Made by a program: the position numbers and the translations under genes. This document shows positions 34,758-43,340 of a stretch of 64,000 nucleotides of DNA, one piece after another (positions within the stretch are counted from its first letter, which is position 1; every line of letters starts with the position of its first letter). The stretch spans positions 62,001 to 126,000 of the forward strand of contig CALDSU010000008.1 of the NCBI GenBank assembly GCA_937924525.1, read 5' to 3'. Below the pieces are notes generated by a model. That model made no database searches and was not told where the DNA came from. It worked only from the letters and a program-made list of their open reading frames with translations. The DNA is from an uncultured Bryobacteraceae bacterium (GTDB lineage: Bacteria; Acidobacteriota; Terriglobia; Bryobacterales; Bryobacteraceae).

Positions 34758-34909
34758 TGAGAATCCTCCCTTGGTCCGTCCAAACGAGCAGTTGGGACAG
34801 ACGGAAACTCACACTGCATACTTCCGTGAGATACGCGGGACACCCTCGGTTGCTTTGCCAACCCCGCGTACCCGAGACGAAACTAGCCCGCCATTGCTGT
34901 GGCTGGTTG

Positions 34910-34939
34910 AGTATATACCCGAATGCGCCGCGGCTTCAA
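34910..34939 (-). promoter_or_regulatory. Probable promoter of the TonB receptor gene
   Basis: On the minus strand TTGAAG (34939-34934) and TATACT (34915-34910) are 18 bp apart, matching the -35 and -10 consensus at 4 and 5 of 6 positions. Transcription would start near 34903, giving a leader of about 145 bases. Confidence 0.5.
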
Positions 34940-35018
34940 GGCTGATTTTTACCTTGTTTCGCGAAAAGAAGGGACAGATTCATAAATGCGAACGGATCGT
35001 TTCTGCCTCTGCACCTTA

Positions 35019-35046
35019 GGTGGGCGGCGAGCGTTCGCCGCCCACC
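35019..35046 (+). terminator. Perfect 12-bp hairpin with T-rich 3' flank
   Basis: GGTGGGCGGCGA and TCGCCGCCCACC pair without mismatch around a GCGT loop; GTTTCTTGTT follows on the plus strand. This is a good intrinsic terminator shape in the plus direction, yet no plus-strand gene precedes it for several kb. It may end an unannotated short transcript, or block antisense transcription. On the minus strand the flank is not T-rich. Confidence 0.5.
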
Positions 35047-35107
35047 GTTTCTTGTTGGCCTGTGTTAAGTTAAAAGCAACAGCGGGAAAGAAAGTGCGGG
35101 TGTAGGG

Positions 35108-35473
35108 ATGGCGTGCCTTCGCCGGAGCATCGGACCGGGCGTGGGAGCGGCGCTGCTGGTTTTGCTGGGAAGCGGGATCAGTTGGACGTTCGCCTCCGCA
35201 GGATCCGTGCGCGCGCCGCAACTCCCGCGTCCCCGCACCGGCTCGCGCATCCGCGGCGAACGGCACGCCCTTGCGTCGCCGCTTGCGCAAACTGGCGTTT
35301 GGGCAAGCCGGCAGCGCGTTCTCCAGGAAGGGGTCCTTCCGCCTGGCGCCCGTCCCGGCGCCCCGCTCCCGGAGTCACTCCTCCTCATTGCGGCGCCGAG
35401 ACCGCGGCTCCGGTCGGCTCCCGTTTCCCGGTTCACGATCCGTCCTCCCCCGCCCGCGACAGCCCGTGTCTGA
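35108..35473 (+). CDS. Doubtful short open frame with hydrophobic N-terminus
   Basis: A possible 121-residue protein with a hydrophobic segment near the start (VGAALLVLLGSGISWTFASA) that could be a signal peptide, followed by low-complexity Arg/Pro/Ala-rich sequence. It lacks a clear ribosome site and looks like a chance frame in high-GC DNA. Listed because it fills an otherwise empty region and stops 12 bases before a perfect hairpin. Confidence 0.2.
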   Translation: MACLRRSIGPGVGAALLVLLGSGISWTFASAGSVRAPQLPRPRTGSRIRGERHALASPLAQTGVWASRQRVLQEGVLPPGARPGAPLPESLLLIAAPRPRLRSAPVSRFTIRPPPPATARV

Positions 35474-35485
35474 AATCGCGCTGCC

Positions 35486-35597
35486 GCACCAGGTCCGCCC
35501 TGGTGCCGCTGATCCATCCTAAGGAGCCGCCACCGGCAGGGAGCGGTCACCCTGGGGCGTTTTCCACACGGGCTGCTAACCGTGAGTCTCCGGTGGC
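35486..35597 (+). ncRNA. Candidate structured leader RNA upstream of carbonic anhydrase
   Basis: Two adjacent elements. A perfect 8-bp hairpin, GCACCAGG / CCTGGTGC (35486-35493, 35499-35506; 5-base loop). Then a three-way junction: outer stem GCCACCGG / CCGGTGGC (35529-35536, 35590-35597), enclosing CAGGG / CCCTG (35537-35541, 35550-35554; 8-base loop AGCGGTCA) and CACGG / CCGTG (35567-35571, 35580-35584; 8-base loop GCTGCTAA). The outer stem ends 45 bases before the AGGAGGT of the carbonic anhydrase gene. All stems are perfect Watson-Crick. Loop and junction sequences match no riboswitch family I know. GC-rich DNA forms stems easily, so this needs covariation support. Confidence 0.4.
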
Positions 35598-35654
35598 CTT
35601 GCAGCCAATAAGCACCACGGAACCACAAGGCAAGTAGCAAGTAGGAGGTGTGTC

Positions 35655-36329
35655 GTGAAGCGACTGGTAGAAGGTATTAAGCGTTTTCAGACGGAAGTGT
35701 TCCCGGCCAAGGCGGCGCTGTTCGCGGACTTGGCCACCGGGCAGACGCCGCGCGCCCTGTTCATCACCTGCGGCGATTCACGCGTCGAGCCCACGCTGAT
35801 CACCCAGGCCAACCCCGGAGAGCTGTTCACCTTGAAGAACGTCGGCAACATTGTGCCTCCGTACGGAAGCATGGTCGGCGGCGTGTCGGCCGGTATCGAG
35901 TACGCGGTGGAAGCTCTCCAGGTAAAGCATATCATCATCTGCGGCCATTCCGATTGCGGCGCGATGAAAGCCGTGCTGCATCCGGAAAGCGTCGCCGGGA
36001 TGCCCACCATCGGCGAATGGCTGCGCCAGGCCGACGCCGCCCGGCGCGTGGCCCTCGACAACTATCCCGACCTGCGCGAGGACGAGAAACTCGACGTGCT
36101 GACCCAGGAAAACGTGCTGGCCCAGTTGGACAACCTGAAAACGCATCCCTCGGTGGCCTCCGGGATCGCCCGCGGCACCTTGAACCTGTACGGTTGGGTC
36201 TATGTGATTCATTCCGGCGCCGTGATCGGCTTCGATGCCGAGCAGGGTCGCTTTATCCCGCTCGACGAGACGCATATTCCCACAGCCACGCCGCGCGTTC
36301 GCGGACGGGCGCTGGTGCAGGCCGACTGA
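35655..36329 (+). CDS. Beta-class carbonic anhydrase
   Basis: A 224-residue zinc enzyme interconverting CO2 and bicarbonate. Zinc ligands are Cys39 (ITCGDSRVEP, with the Asp41/Arg43 dyad), His98 and Cys101 (ICGHSDCGAMKAV). The GTG start at 35655 has AGGAGGT five bases upstream. PPYGSMVGGVSAGIEYAVEAL and GTLNLYGWVYVIHSGAV are standard family segments. It is followed by a SulP transporter after 10 bp, a pairing widely seen in bacteria that points to coupled bicarbonate uptake/hydration. Candidate structured leader lies upstream. Confidence 0.93.
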   Translation: MKRLVEGIKRFQTEVFPAKAALFADLATGQTPRALFITCGDSRVEPTLITQANPGELFTLKNVGNIVPPYGSMVGGVSAGIEYAVEALQVKHIIICGHSDCGAMKAVLHPESVAGMPTIGEWLRQADAARRVALDNYPDLREDEKLDVLTQENVLAQLDNLKTHPSVASGIARGTLNLYGWVYVIHSGAVIGFDAEQGRFIPLDETHIPTATPRVRGRALVQAD

Positions 36330-36339
36330 AAGGACACCG

Positions 36340-37890
36340 ATGACCGATCAGAAGACTTGGCCAAAAGATCTCTTGGCGTCGGTCGTGGTGTTCATGGTGG
36401 CGCTCCCCCTCTCCATGGGCATTGCCATTGCCTCCGGGGTGCCTCCGGCGCTCGGTTTGATCAGCGGCATCATTGGCGGCATCGTCGTGGGCCTGCTTGC
36501 GGGTTCGCCCCTTCAGGTCAGCGGCCCGGCCGCGGGCCTGGCGGTCATCGTCCTGGAACTGGTGCAAAAGCATGGCTTGCGCGTCCTGATCCCGGTCTTG
36601 TTGTTCACCGGCGTGTTGCAGTTGGCGTGCGGGTACCTGAAATGGGGCCGCGTCTTCCGCGCGGTCTCGCCCCCGGTCGTCTACGGAATGCTCGCCGGCA
36701 TCGGCGTGCTGATCTTCGCCTCGCAGTTTCACGTCATGGTGGACGACGCGCCGAAGCGCAACGGCATCGAGAACCTGATCTCGATTCCGGAAGCGGTCTA
36801 CAAGGGCCTTGTTCCGGTGGAAGGGTCGAACCACCATATCGCCGCCGGCATCGGTCTGCTCACCATTATTCTGCTGGTCAGCTGGGCCAAGTTTCGCCCA
36901 GCCAAACTCAGTTTCCTTCCTGCGCCGCTCGTGGGCGCGGGGATGACGACCTTCATCTCAGACGTTCTGAACCTGCCGATCAACAACGTCGAAATCCCCT
37001 CGCACCTGCTGGAAGCGGCGCAGTGGGTGGGATGGGCCGACGTGGCCCGGCTGGCCGAGTGGCAGATTCTCGGGGCAGGCCTCGCCGTTGCCCTGGTGGC
37101 CAGCACGGAAACGCTCCTGTGCGCCGCCGCCACGGACCGGCTTCACACCGGGCCCCGGACGAACTTCGATCGCGAATTGATGGCGCAAGGCGCGGGGAAT
37201 TTCCTGTGCGGCCTCTGCGGCGCCCTGCCCATGACCGGCGTGATCGTGCGCAGCAGCGTCAACGTCGCCGCCGGCGCGAAGACCCGCTGGTCGGCGGTGC
37301 TGCACGGCGTCTGGCTGCTGGTCTTTGTCTGGTTTCTGCCCGATGTGCTCCGCAAAATTCCGACGGCCGCGCTGGCCGCCATCCTGGTGCACACCGGCTA
37401 CAAACTCGTAGACCGCAGCAACATCCGCAAGTTGCAGCAGTACGGAAGGGCTCCGGTGGCCATCTACCTCGCCACGCTCTTCGGGATCGTCATCACCGAT
37501 CTGCTCACCGGCGTGATGATCGGCGTGGCCTTGACCCTGCTTCGGCTGATCTATCAGGTGTCTCACCTCCGCGTGCACTTCGCACAGTCGGGCGGCCGCG
37601 TCGACCTGCACCTGGACGGAGCAGCCACGTTTCTGGGGCTGCCGAAGATCGCCGAAGTGCTTGATTCGCTTCCGCCCGGAGTTGAATTGCACGTCCACCT
37701 GGACCAGTTGACCCACATCGACCACGCCTGCCTGGACGCCTTGGAGAACTGGGAGCAGCAGAACGCCAGACTTGGCTCCCGCCTGGTGGTGGAATGGGAG
37801 GAACTCTGGGCACGGCACCATCGGACCATCAGCGCCGCCGCCAACGATTCCACCCCGGCGCCAGCGTCCGAAGCTCGCAACAAGCAGTGA
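36340..37890 (+). CDS. SulP family anion transporter (probable bicarbonate transporter)
   Basis: A 516-residue SLC26/SulP transporter. The ATG at 36340 has AAAGGA five bases before it (an in-frame upstream start lies inside the carbonic anhydrase gene and is rejected). About a dozen membrane spans begin with DLLASVVVFMVALPLSMGIA; SGPAAGLAVIVLELVQ and AAATDRLHTGPRTNFDRELM / GAGNFLCGLCGALPMTGVIV are SulP hallmarks. The C-terminal ~90 residues (GRVDLHLDGAATFLGLPKIA to HLDQLTHIDHACLDALENW) form a STAS-like domain. Adjacency to carbonic anhydrase favours bicarbonate over sulfate. Confidence 0.9.
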   Translation: MTDQKTWPKDLLASVVVFMVALPLSMGIAIASGVPPALGLISGIIGGIVVGLLAGSPLQVSGPAAGLAVIVLELVQKHGLRVLIPVLLFTGVLQLACGYLKWGRVFRAVSPPVVYGMLAGIGVLIFASQFHVMVDDAPKRNGIENLISIPEAVYKGLVPVEGSNHHIAAGIGLLTIILLVSWAKFRPAKLSFLPAPLVGAGMTTFISDVLNLPINNVEIPSHLLEAAQWVGWADVARLAEWQILGAGLAVALVASTETLLCAAATDRLHTGPRTNFDRELMAQGAGNFLCGLCGALPMTGVIVRSSVNVAAGAKTRWSAVLHGVWLLVFVWFLPDVLRKIPTAALAAILVHTGYKLVDRSNIRKLQQYGRAPVAIYLATLFGIVITDLLTGVMIGVALTLLRLIYQVSHLRVHFAQSGGRVDLHLDGAATFLGLPKIAEVLDSLPPGVELHVHLDQLTHIDHACLDALENWEQQNARLGSRLVVEWEELWARHHRTISAAANDSTPAPASEARNKQ

Positions 37891-38178
37891 ACATCTCTGC
37901 GCGCCCAGGTGGGGCCACTCCCCGACTTGCCCTCTCCGGGTTGCCAAGGATGCAAGTCCCCGGCTGAACCCTGGCCAGAGCGCCCACAACTCTGGCTGCC
38001 CCCGTCAAGTCGGTTCCTACCTGTGGGATTTGCCCCAAACACCCCAGTTTTTTGGCGCAAGCGCGAGCCCTGGCGCTCGTCATGGACTGAGCCTCTCATT
38101 ACTTTTCAGTTACTTAGCGGACCTGTCGAATTTCGGCACATTCCATGCAGACGGAAAGGGTTCGAAGAGGAAGCGCTC

Positions 38179-40251
38179 ATGCCACGCCACACAATCGGCT
38201 TACGAACGATCGCGGTACTCCTCCTGCTGGTGGGGGCTTTCGTCCTGACCAGCGCCCCCGGACCCGTTTTCACCGCCCGGGACAAAGCTTTTTATGCCGA
38301 CGAGAACTTGGTCAACTTCGTCCGGCCCGGATTGAATTTCCGAATTGAGACGGCCAGCATCGACAACGACGGCACCATCAAGGTGCGGTTTCGGATTGAG
38401 GATCCCCGGGGTTTAGGATTGGACAGGCTCGGCGTGACGACCCCCGGCACCGTCGCCACCAGCTTCATCGCCGCCACCATCCCCGCCGGACAAACCCAGT
38501 ATGTGGCGTACACCACCCGCATTCAGGGACCCACCCCTCCCACCAGCCCGATCGTGGGCGCTACGGCGGTCCAGGCAGCCGCCGATACCGGCGGGACCTA
38601 CCGCCAGATTTCGGATGGAACGTATGAATATACCTTCCGCACCAGGGCCCCTGCCAACTTCGACCGCAACGCGACGCATTCGATTGGAATCTACGGATCG
38701 CGGAACCTCTCCGAGTTCAATCTTGGCGTCAACTATGCCGATGCCGTCTACAATTTCGTTCCGGGTGGCGGCGAAGTGAAGACCGTCCGCGACGTGGTCA
38801 CCACCGCAAGCTGCAACAAGTGCCACGAGCAGCTCGCCTTTCACGGCGGGTCGCGCCGGAGCATGGAACTGTGCGTCCTCTGCCACACGCCGCAAACGAT
38901 CGATCCCGATACCGGCAACACGCAGGACATGCCGGTGTTGGTTCACAAGATCCACATGGGCAGAGACCTTCCCAGCGTGAAAGCGGGCCGGCCCTATCAG
39001 GTGATTGGTTTCAATCAAACCGTCTACGACTATTCGAAGGTGGCGTTTCCTCCGGATGCTCCCTCGAATGTTTCTGCGACCCGCAATTGCATCCTGTGCC
39101 ATGAACAGGAAGGGCCGCGCGCGGCCACCCAGGCCAACCGCATGTTCGCGGCCAACCGGGCCGCCTGCGGCGCCTGCCATGACAACGTCAACTTCGCCAC
39201 CGGAGAGGGGCATGTCAATCTGCCGCAACTGAGCGACAACCAATGCACCAATTGCCATATCCCCCAAGGCGAATTGGATCGGGACGCTTCGATCATCGGC
39301 GCGCACCGGCCGCGGCAGTATTCCTCCTTCCTCCCCGGCTTGGTCGCCGAGATCATCCGCGTGGACGACGGGCTGGCGGGTAAGCGGCCAACCGTGACGT
39401 TCTCGCTGAAGGACAAGAAGGGCGATCCGGTGTTGCCGTCGCAGACCGCCCGTTTGTTCCTGGTGCTGGCGGGTCCGACCACCGATTATCGGACCTATCT
39501 GAGTGAGAACATCAGCCAGGCGCAGGGCAACAACGGGATTTATTTCTGGACCTTCGCCAACCCGCTGCCTCCGGACGCGAAGGGCACCTACACGGTGGGC
39601 ATCGAGGGCTACCGCAGCGTGACCCTCCTCGAAGGCACGGCGAAGCAAGAAGTCGTCCGCGACGCCATACCCAACAAAGTGATGCACTTCTCGGTCGACG
39701 GCAGCCGCTTGGAACCGCGGCGGCAGATCGTGAGTCTGGCCAAGTGCAACGCCTGCCACCTGAGCCTGTCGCTGCACGGGTTCAACCGCAACACGGTGGA
39801 CCAGTGCATCCTGTGCCATCACCCGCTCGAGAACGACCGGGCGCGGCGTCCGGCGGCGCAGATGCCGCCCGAGAGCGTCGACATGAGAATGATGATCCAC
39901 CGGATCCACACCGGCGCCCAACAGGGCCGCGATTACACAATCTACGGCTTCGGGAACGTCCCGCACAACTACAACGACGTTCGTCTGCCCATGAGCCCGG
40001 CGAATTGCGCGGGCTGCCACGTAAACGGCTCGGAGAATCTGCCGCTCCGCGAAAACCTGCTGTCGGTTGACGACCCGCGCGGCCGCATCAGGAATCCGGG
40101 TCCGGAAACCGCCGCGTGTCTCAGTTGTCACACCAGCCGCGCCGCCGCCGCTCATGCCGCCGTCAACACCTCGGCCGAGTTGGGCGAAAGCTGCTCGGCT
40201 TGTCACGGAGCGAATTCGGAGTTTTCTGTTGGCCGAGTGCACGCCCGGTAA
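38179..40251 (+). CDS. OmcA/MtrC-like decaheme c-type cytochrome
   Basis: A 690-residue secreted cytochrome with exactly ten CxxCH haem sites (CNKCH, CVLCH, CILCH, CGACH, CTNCH, CNACH, CILCH, CAGCH, CLSCH, CSACH), five in each half, separated by beta-rich domains (~residues 1-200 and ~370-510). This split-pentaheme plan is that of the OmcA/MtrC family, the outer-surface electron-transfer cytochromes. Start ATG 38179 with GAGGA upstream; signal peptide MPRHTIGLRTIAVLLLLVGA. No lipobox cysteine follows the signal, so it may not be a lipoprotein as in Shewanella. First of four cytochrome/porin genes on this strand. Confidence 0.9.
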   Translation: MPRHTIGLRTIAVLLLLVGAFVLTSAPGPVFTARDKAFYADENLVNFVRPGLNFRIETASIDNDGTIKVRFRIEDPRGLGLDRLGVTTPGTVATSFIAATIPAGQTQYVAYTTRIQGPTPPTSPIVGATAVQAAADTGGTYRQISDGTYEYTFRTRAPANFDRNATHSIGIYGSRNLSEFNLGVNYADAVYNFVPGGGEVKTVRDVVTTASCNKCHEQLAFHGGSRRSMELCVLCHTPQTIDPDTGNTQDMPVLVHKIHMGRDLPSVKAGRPYQVIGFNQTVYDYSKVAFPPDAPSNVSATRNCILCHEQEGPRAATQANRMFAANRAACGACHDNVNFATGEGHVNLPQLSDNQCTNCHIPQGELDRDASIIGAHRPRQYSSFLPGLVAEIIRVDDGLAGKRPTVTFSLKDKKGDPVLPSQTARLFLVLAGPTTDYRTYLSENISQAQGNNGIYFWTFANPLPPDAKGTYTVGIEGYRSVTLLEGTAKQEVVRDAIPNKVMHFSVDGSRLEPRRQIVSLAKCNACHLSLSLHGFNRNTVDQCILCHHPLENDRARRPAAQMPPESVDMRMMIHRIHTGAQQGRDYTIYGFGNVPHNYNDVRLPMSPANCAGCHVNGSENLPLRENLLSVDDPRGRIRNPGPETAACLSCHTSRAAAAHAAVNTSAELGESCSACHGANSEFSVGRVHAR

Positions 40252-40287
40252 TCCGGGAAGCCTGGTTCGACTAAGAGGGAACTCCAT

Positions 40288-41304
40288 ATGGCTTGGCCGC
40301 CGTCCGCAACACCAGGCACAAAGCTGCCTCCTCAGGGTCGCCATCGCGCGGCGACCCGCTCCCCAGCGCCTGGTGGGACGGCGGCCGTTTTCCTGGGTTT
40401 GATCTTTGCGGCTTCCGCGGTGCTCCTCGCTCAGACCGCGAACTCGGAGCCGGCGAACTCCTCCTCCCAAAAACAGGGTTCCTCCGGCCCTGTTTACGCC
40501 GGCTCCGAGACTTGTACGGCCTGTCACGAGGACATTTCGCAATCGTTTGCCAAGTCGCCCCACGCGCGCATCGCCGGGCGCAAGGGATGGGAGGAGCGCG
40601 CTTGCGAGGCGTGCCATGGCCCTGCCGCCGCCCACGCCGAGTCCGGGGCGGCCGAAGACGTCAAGAACCCGCTCAAGCTCGCGGTCAAGGACACGGACGC
40701 CATCTGCATGGACTGCCACCGCAACGAACAGACCGCGGTGGGCCGCTTGCGCGCGGGCCATTACCGTAACGAAGTCGCCTGCACCGCGTGTCACACCATC
40801 CACCAGACCCACGAGGATCTGGTAGCCCGCGCTCCGGCCCGCCAGAATAAGCAGTGCGCATCCTGCCATTCGCAGGTGTGGGCGCAGTTCCAGCGCCCGC
40901 ACGCCCACCGCTTGCGGGAAGGCGCGATGAAGTGCACCGACTGTCACAATCCGCACGGCGGGTTCCTGTCGCCGTCGCTGCGCACCGTTTCCGCCAACGA
41001 GCCGAACTGCTTTCAATGCCACGGCGACAAGCGCGGCCCCTTCACCTTCGAGCATGCCGCCATGCGCATGCAAAGTTGCGCGGGCTGTCATGAGCCGCAC
41101 GGCTCGGCGAATCCGCGGATGCTGACGCGGCACGAAGTGCGTTTCCAATGCATGGAGTGCCACTCCAATATCGGGACCGCTTCCGGCACCATCGGCGGGC
41201 TGCCGCCCGCCTTTCACGATACGCGCAATCCGCGCTACCGCAACTGTACGATCTGCCACGTGAAGGTCCATGGATCCCACGTGAACCGGGCGCTGCTGCG
41301 ATGA
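40288..41304 (+). CDS. DmsE/MtrA-like decaheme c-type cytochrome
   Basis: A 338-residue cytochrome with ten CxxCH motifs (CTACH, CEACH, CMDCH, CTACH, CASCH, CTDCH, CFQCH, CAGCH, CMECH, CTICH) and little else, the compact layout of the DmsE/MtrA/PioA family, which forms the periplasmic wire inside an outer-membrane barrel. A hydrophobic segment near residues 31-48 (AAVFLGLIFAASAVLLAQ) is the signal or anchor; the ~30 residues ahead are polar. GAGGGA precedes the ATG at 40288. It follows the OmcA/MtrC-like gene by 36 bp and overlaps the porin gene by ATGA. Confidence 0.92.
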   Translation: MAWPPSATPGTKLPPQGRHRAATRSPAPGGTAAVFLGLIFAASAVLLAQTANSEPANSSSQKQGSSGPVYAGSETCTACHEDISQSFAKSPHARIAGRKGWEERACEACHGPAAAHAESGAAEDVKNPLKLAVKDTDAICMDCHRNEQTAVGRLRAGHYRNEVACTACHTIHQTHEDLVARAPARQNKQCASCHSQVWAQFQRPHAHRLREGAMKCTDCHNPHGGFLSPSLRTVSANEPNCFQCHGDKRGPFTFEHAAMRMQSCAGCHEPHGSANPRMLTRHEVRFQCMECHSNIGTASGTIGGLPPAFHDTRNPRYRNCTICHVKVHGSHVNRALLR

Positions 41305-43316
41305 CCAAACTAACCAGATTCGGGTGGGTCTTGATCTTGGGGTCGGGCCTTTGTCTTGCGCAGAACGAACAGGCCAGCCCCGCCGACGCCAAGCCGGAAC
41401 AGCAAGGGGCCCCGGTGGAGGCCCAGGCGGAAGCCCAGGACGCAGCCGCGGCCCAGCCCTTGGTTCCATCCGATGAAGCGGCGGTCGCCGGCACGATGGA
41501 ACTCGGCTACCGCTGGCTCGGCGATGTCGGCGGCAATTTCAACGCGTACCGCAGCGTGGTGGACCTGGGCTCCGGCGTGCGCGTGCTGAACCTGGACACG
41601 CGGCTGGACGATCCCAGCGGGAAACTGTGGGACCGCTTTACCCTGCGCGGCGGCGGCTGGGGCGGCGATCCTTATAACACCGCCCACCTGGGCGTCGAAC
41701 GCCATCGCGTCTACCGTCTGCACGTGGATTACCGGAATCTGGTGTACCTGAACTACCTCCCCTCGTTCGCGAATCCCACGATTGACCGCGGCGTCTTCGT
41801 CAACCAACGTTCGATGGACGTGCAACGCCGCTTTTCCGACGTGCAACTCGACCTGATGCCCGGGCGCATGCTGACACCTTACGTGGCGTTCACCCGGGAT
41901 TCCGGTTTCGGGAGGGGCATCACCGGTTTTGTCAGCGACGGCAACGAATATCCGGTTGCCAACGACCTGCGCGACCAGACCAACCACTACCGCGGCGGCG
42001 TCCGGCTTGATGGGAGAGGTTGGAATCTCACCTTGGAGCAAGGCGGAACGACGTTCAAGGACGACCAGCGGGTGTTTAACTCCGCGCCGAATCAAGGGAA
42101 TCGCACGCAGCCCCTGCTTGGCCAGCAGTTGTTCCTGCGCGATCTGCTGCAAGCCTACGGGGTGCGGGGAGACAGCATTTACAGCAGGGGTCTGCTGGCG
42201 GCCAGTCCGGCGGCCTGGATCGACCTGAACGCGCAGTTTCTGTTCAGCCAGCCTTCCTCGGACACCAACTACTTCGAGGCGAAAACCGGGCAGTTCGTGT
42301 TGCTGAACCAGTTGCTGTTCTACGACCGGGGCACGGGAACGCTGTCCTCGTCGGCGAAACAGCCCCATTCCTCGGCGGGCTTCAACGTCGAGTTGCGTCC
42401 GCACGCGCGCATCCGCATCCGCGAAAGCTGGTTCACCGACCGGATGCGCAACGCCACGCGGGCGCAACTGGTCGAACAACTGGCCCTCACCGGCTTCACC
42501 TCCGCGCTCACCGACCGGCTGGCGGTGAACTTCAGCCAGCAGCAGACGGAATTGCTGGTGGATGTCACCAAACGGCTGACCATGTGGGGCGGACACCGGT
42601 ACCTGTGGGGAGATTCGCAAGTCCGCGCGCCGCTCGTGCAGCGTCCAAACGCCTTTGAGTCCGCCGAACTGCGGCGGCACTCGGGACTCGCCGGGGCGCG
42701 CTTCCGCCCCTGGCAGAAGTGGATGCTGAACGCCGACGCGGAGATCGCCCGGGGCGACCGCACCTACTTCCGCACCGGCCTGCTGAATTACCAGAAGCTG
42801 AACCTGCGCACGCGGTACGATGTCACCTCATCCCTCTCCGTCTCAGCCGTGGCGGCCGTGATGGATAACGAGAACCCCACCCCCGGGGTGCAGTACTCCT
42901 TCAGCAGTCACGACGCGGGCGTTTCGGTGTCCTACCTGCCGAAGGGCGGAGAGAAACTCAGTCTGTTGGTCGACTACAACCGGACGGGCATCTATTCGGA
43001 CATCGGCTTCATCGCTCCATTCAACGGCCAGGTGGAACGCTCCCTGTACCGCGACAACGCCCACACGGGCTCTGTCTTGGCTGATGTCCGCCCCTGGAAG
43101 GCGGGACCCTGGGTCACCGCGGGCGGGTCGTATTTTGTTTCTTCCGGAAGCCGTCCCACGCGGTACTATCAGCCGATAGGCCGGGTGGCGTTGCCGCTCG
43201 GCAAATACGCCCATTGGGTCGGCGAGTGGAGGTGGTACGGTTCGGCGCAGCCCTTCTATCTGTTTGAGGGGTTTCGGGCTCATCAGTTCACTACTGGACT
43301 GCGGCTGACCCGCTAG
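41301..43316 (+). CDS. Outer-membrane beta-barrel, MtrB/PioB-like porin
   Basis: A 671-residue protein with a signal peptide (MTKLTRFGWVLILGSGLCLA) and a short Ala/Gln/Glu-rich linker, then a long series of alternating-polarity strands (for example LWDRFTLRGGGWGG, HRVYRLHVDYRNLVYLNYLP, GGVRLDGRGWNLTLEQGG, WVGEWRWYGSAQPFYL), consistent with a large barrel of 22-28 strands. ATGA coupling to the DmsE/MtrA-like decaheme gene and following order match the Mtr/Pio porin-cytochrome modules, in which the barrel sheathes the decaheme. Sequence similarity to MtrB itself could not be verified by eye, so the call is largely contextual. Confidence 0.65.
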   Translation: MTKLTRFGWVLILGSGLCLAQNEQASPADAKPEQQGAPVEAQAEAQDAAAAQPLVPSDEAAVAGTMELGYRWLGDVGGNFNAYRSVVDLGSGVRVLNLDTRLDDPSGKLWDRFTLRGGGWGGDPYNTAHLGVERHRVYRLHVDYRNLVYLNYLPSFANPTIDRGVFVNQRSMDVQRRFSDVQLDLMPGRMLTPYVAFTRDSGFGRGITGFVSDGNEYPVANDLRDQTNHYRGGVRLDGRGWNLTLEQGGTTFKDDQRVFNSAPNQGNRTQPLLGQQLFLRDLLQAYGVRGDSIYSRGLLAASPAAWIDLNAQFLFSQPSSDTNYFEAKTGQFVLLNQLLFYDRGTGTLSSSAKQPHSSAGFNVELRPHARIRIRESWFTDRMRNATRAQLVEQLALTGFTSALTDRLAVNFSQQQTELLVDVTKRLTMWGGHRYLWGDSQVRAPLVQRPNAFESAELRRHSGLAGARFRPWQKWMLNADAEIARGDRTYFRTGLLNYQKLNLRTRYDVTSSLSVSAVAAVMDNENPTPGVQYSFSSHDAGVSVSYLPKGGEKLSLLVDYNRTGIYSDIGFIAPFNGQVERSLYRDNAHTGSVLADVRPWKAGPWVTAGGSYFVSSGSRPTRYYQPIGRVALPLGKYAHWVGEWRWYGSAQPFYLFEGFRAHQFTTGLRLTR

Positions 43317-43340
43317 GCGCGCAGCGAGGAGGTAGCTTCC

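Larger units (their letters stand above)
34758..35654. other. 897-bp intergenic region between TonB receptor and carbonic anhydrase
   Basis: This divergent region holds, in order, the predicted minus-strand promoter of the TonB receptor (34910-34939), a perfect 12-bp hairpin (35019-35046), a doubtful plus-strand open frame (35108-35473) and a cluster of nested stems (35486-35597) ahead of the carbonic anhydrase ribosome site. No tRNA or known RNA family was recognised. It is the longest stretch in the window without a confident gene. Confidence 0.6.

Noticed and set aside
35561-35590. Stem-loop CACGG-GCTGCTAA-CCGTG resembling a tRNA-Ser(GCU) anticodon arm
   Set aside because: The loop has eight bases instead of seven and no D-arm, TTCGA T-loop or acceptor stem could be fitted around it.
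35486-35600. Partial resemblance of the carbonic anhydrase leader to a cobalamin riboswitch core
   Set aside because: Only a short GCTG...CCGTGAGTC-like stretch fits; the GGGAA, CCGGTG and B12-box elements are absent in the right order.
38413-41469. 1018-codon minus-strand open frame opposite the decaheme cytochromes
   Set aside because: The plus strand encodes twenty CxxCH motifs in two genes with ribosome sites; the antisense frame is a by-product of codon bias.
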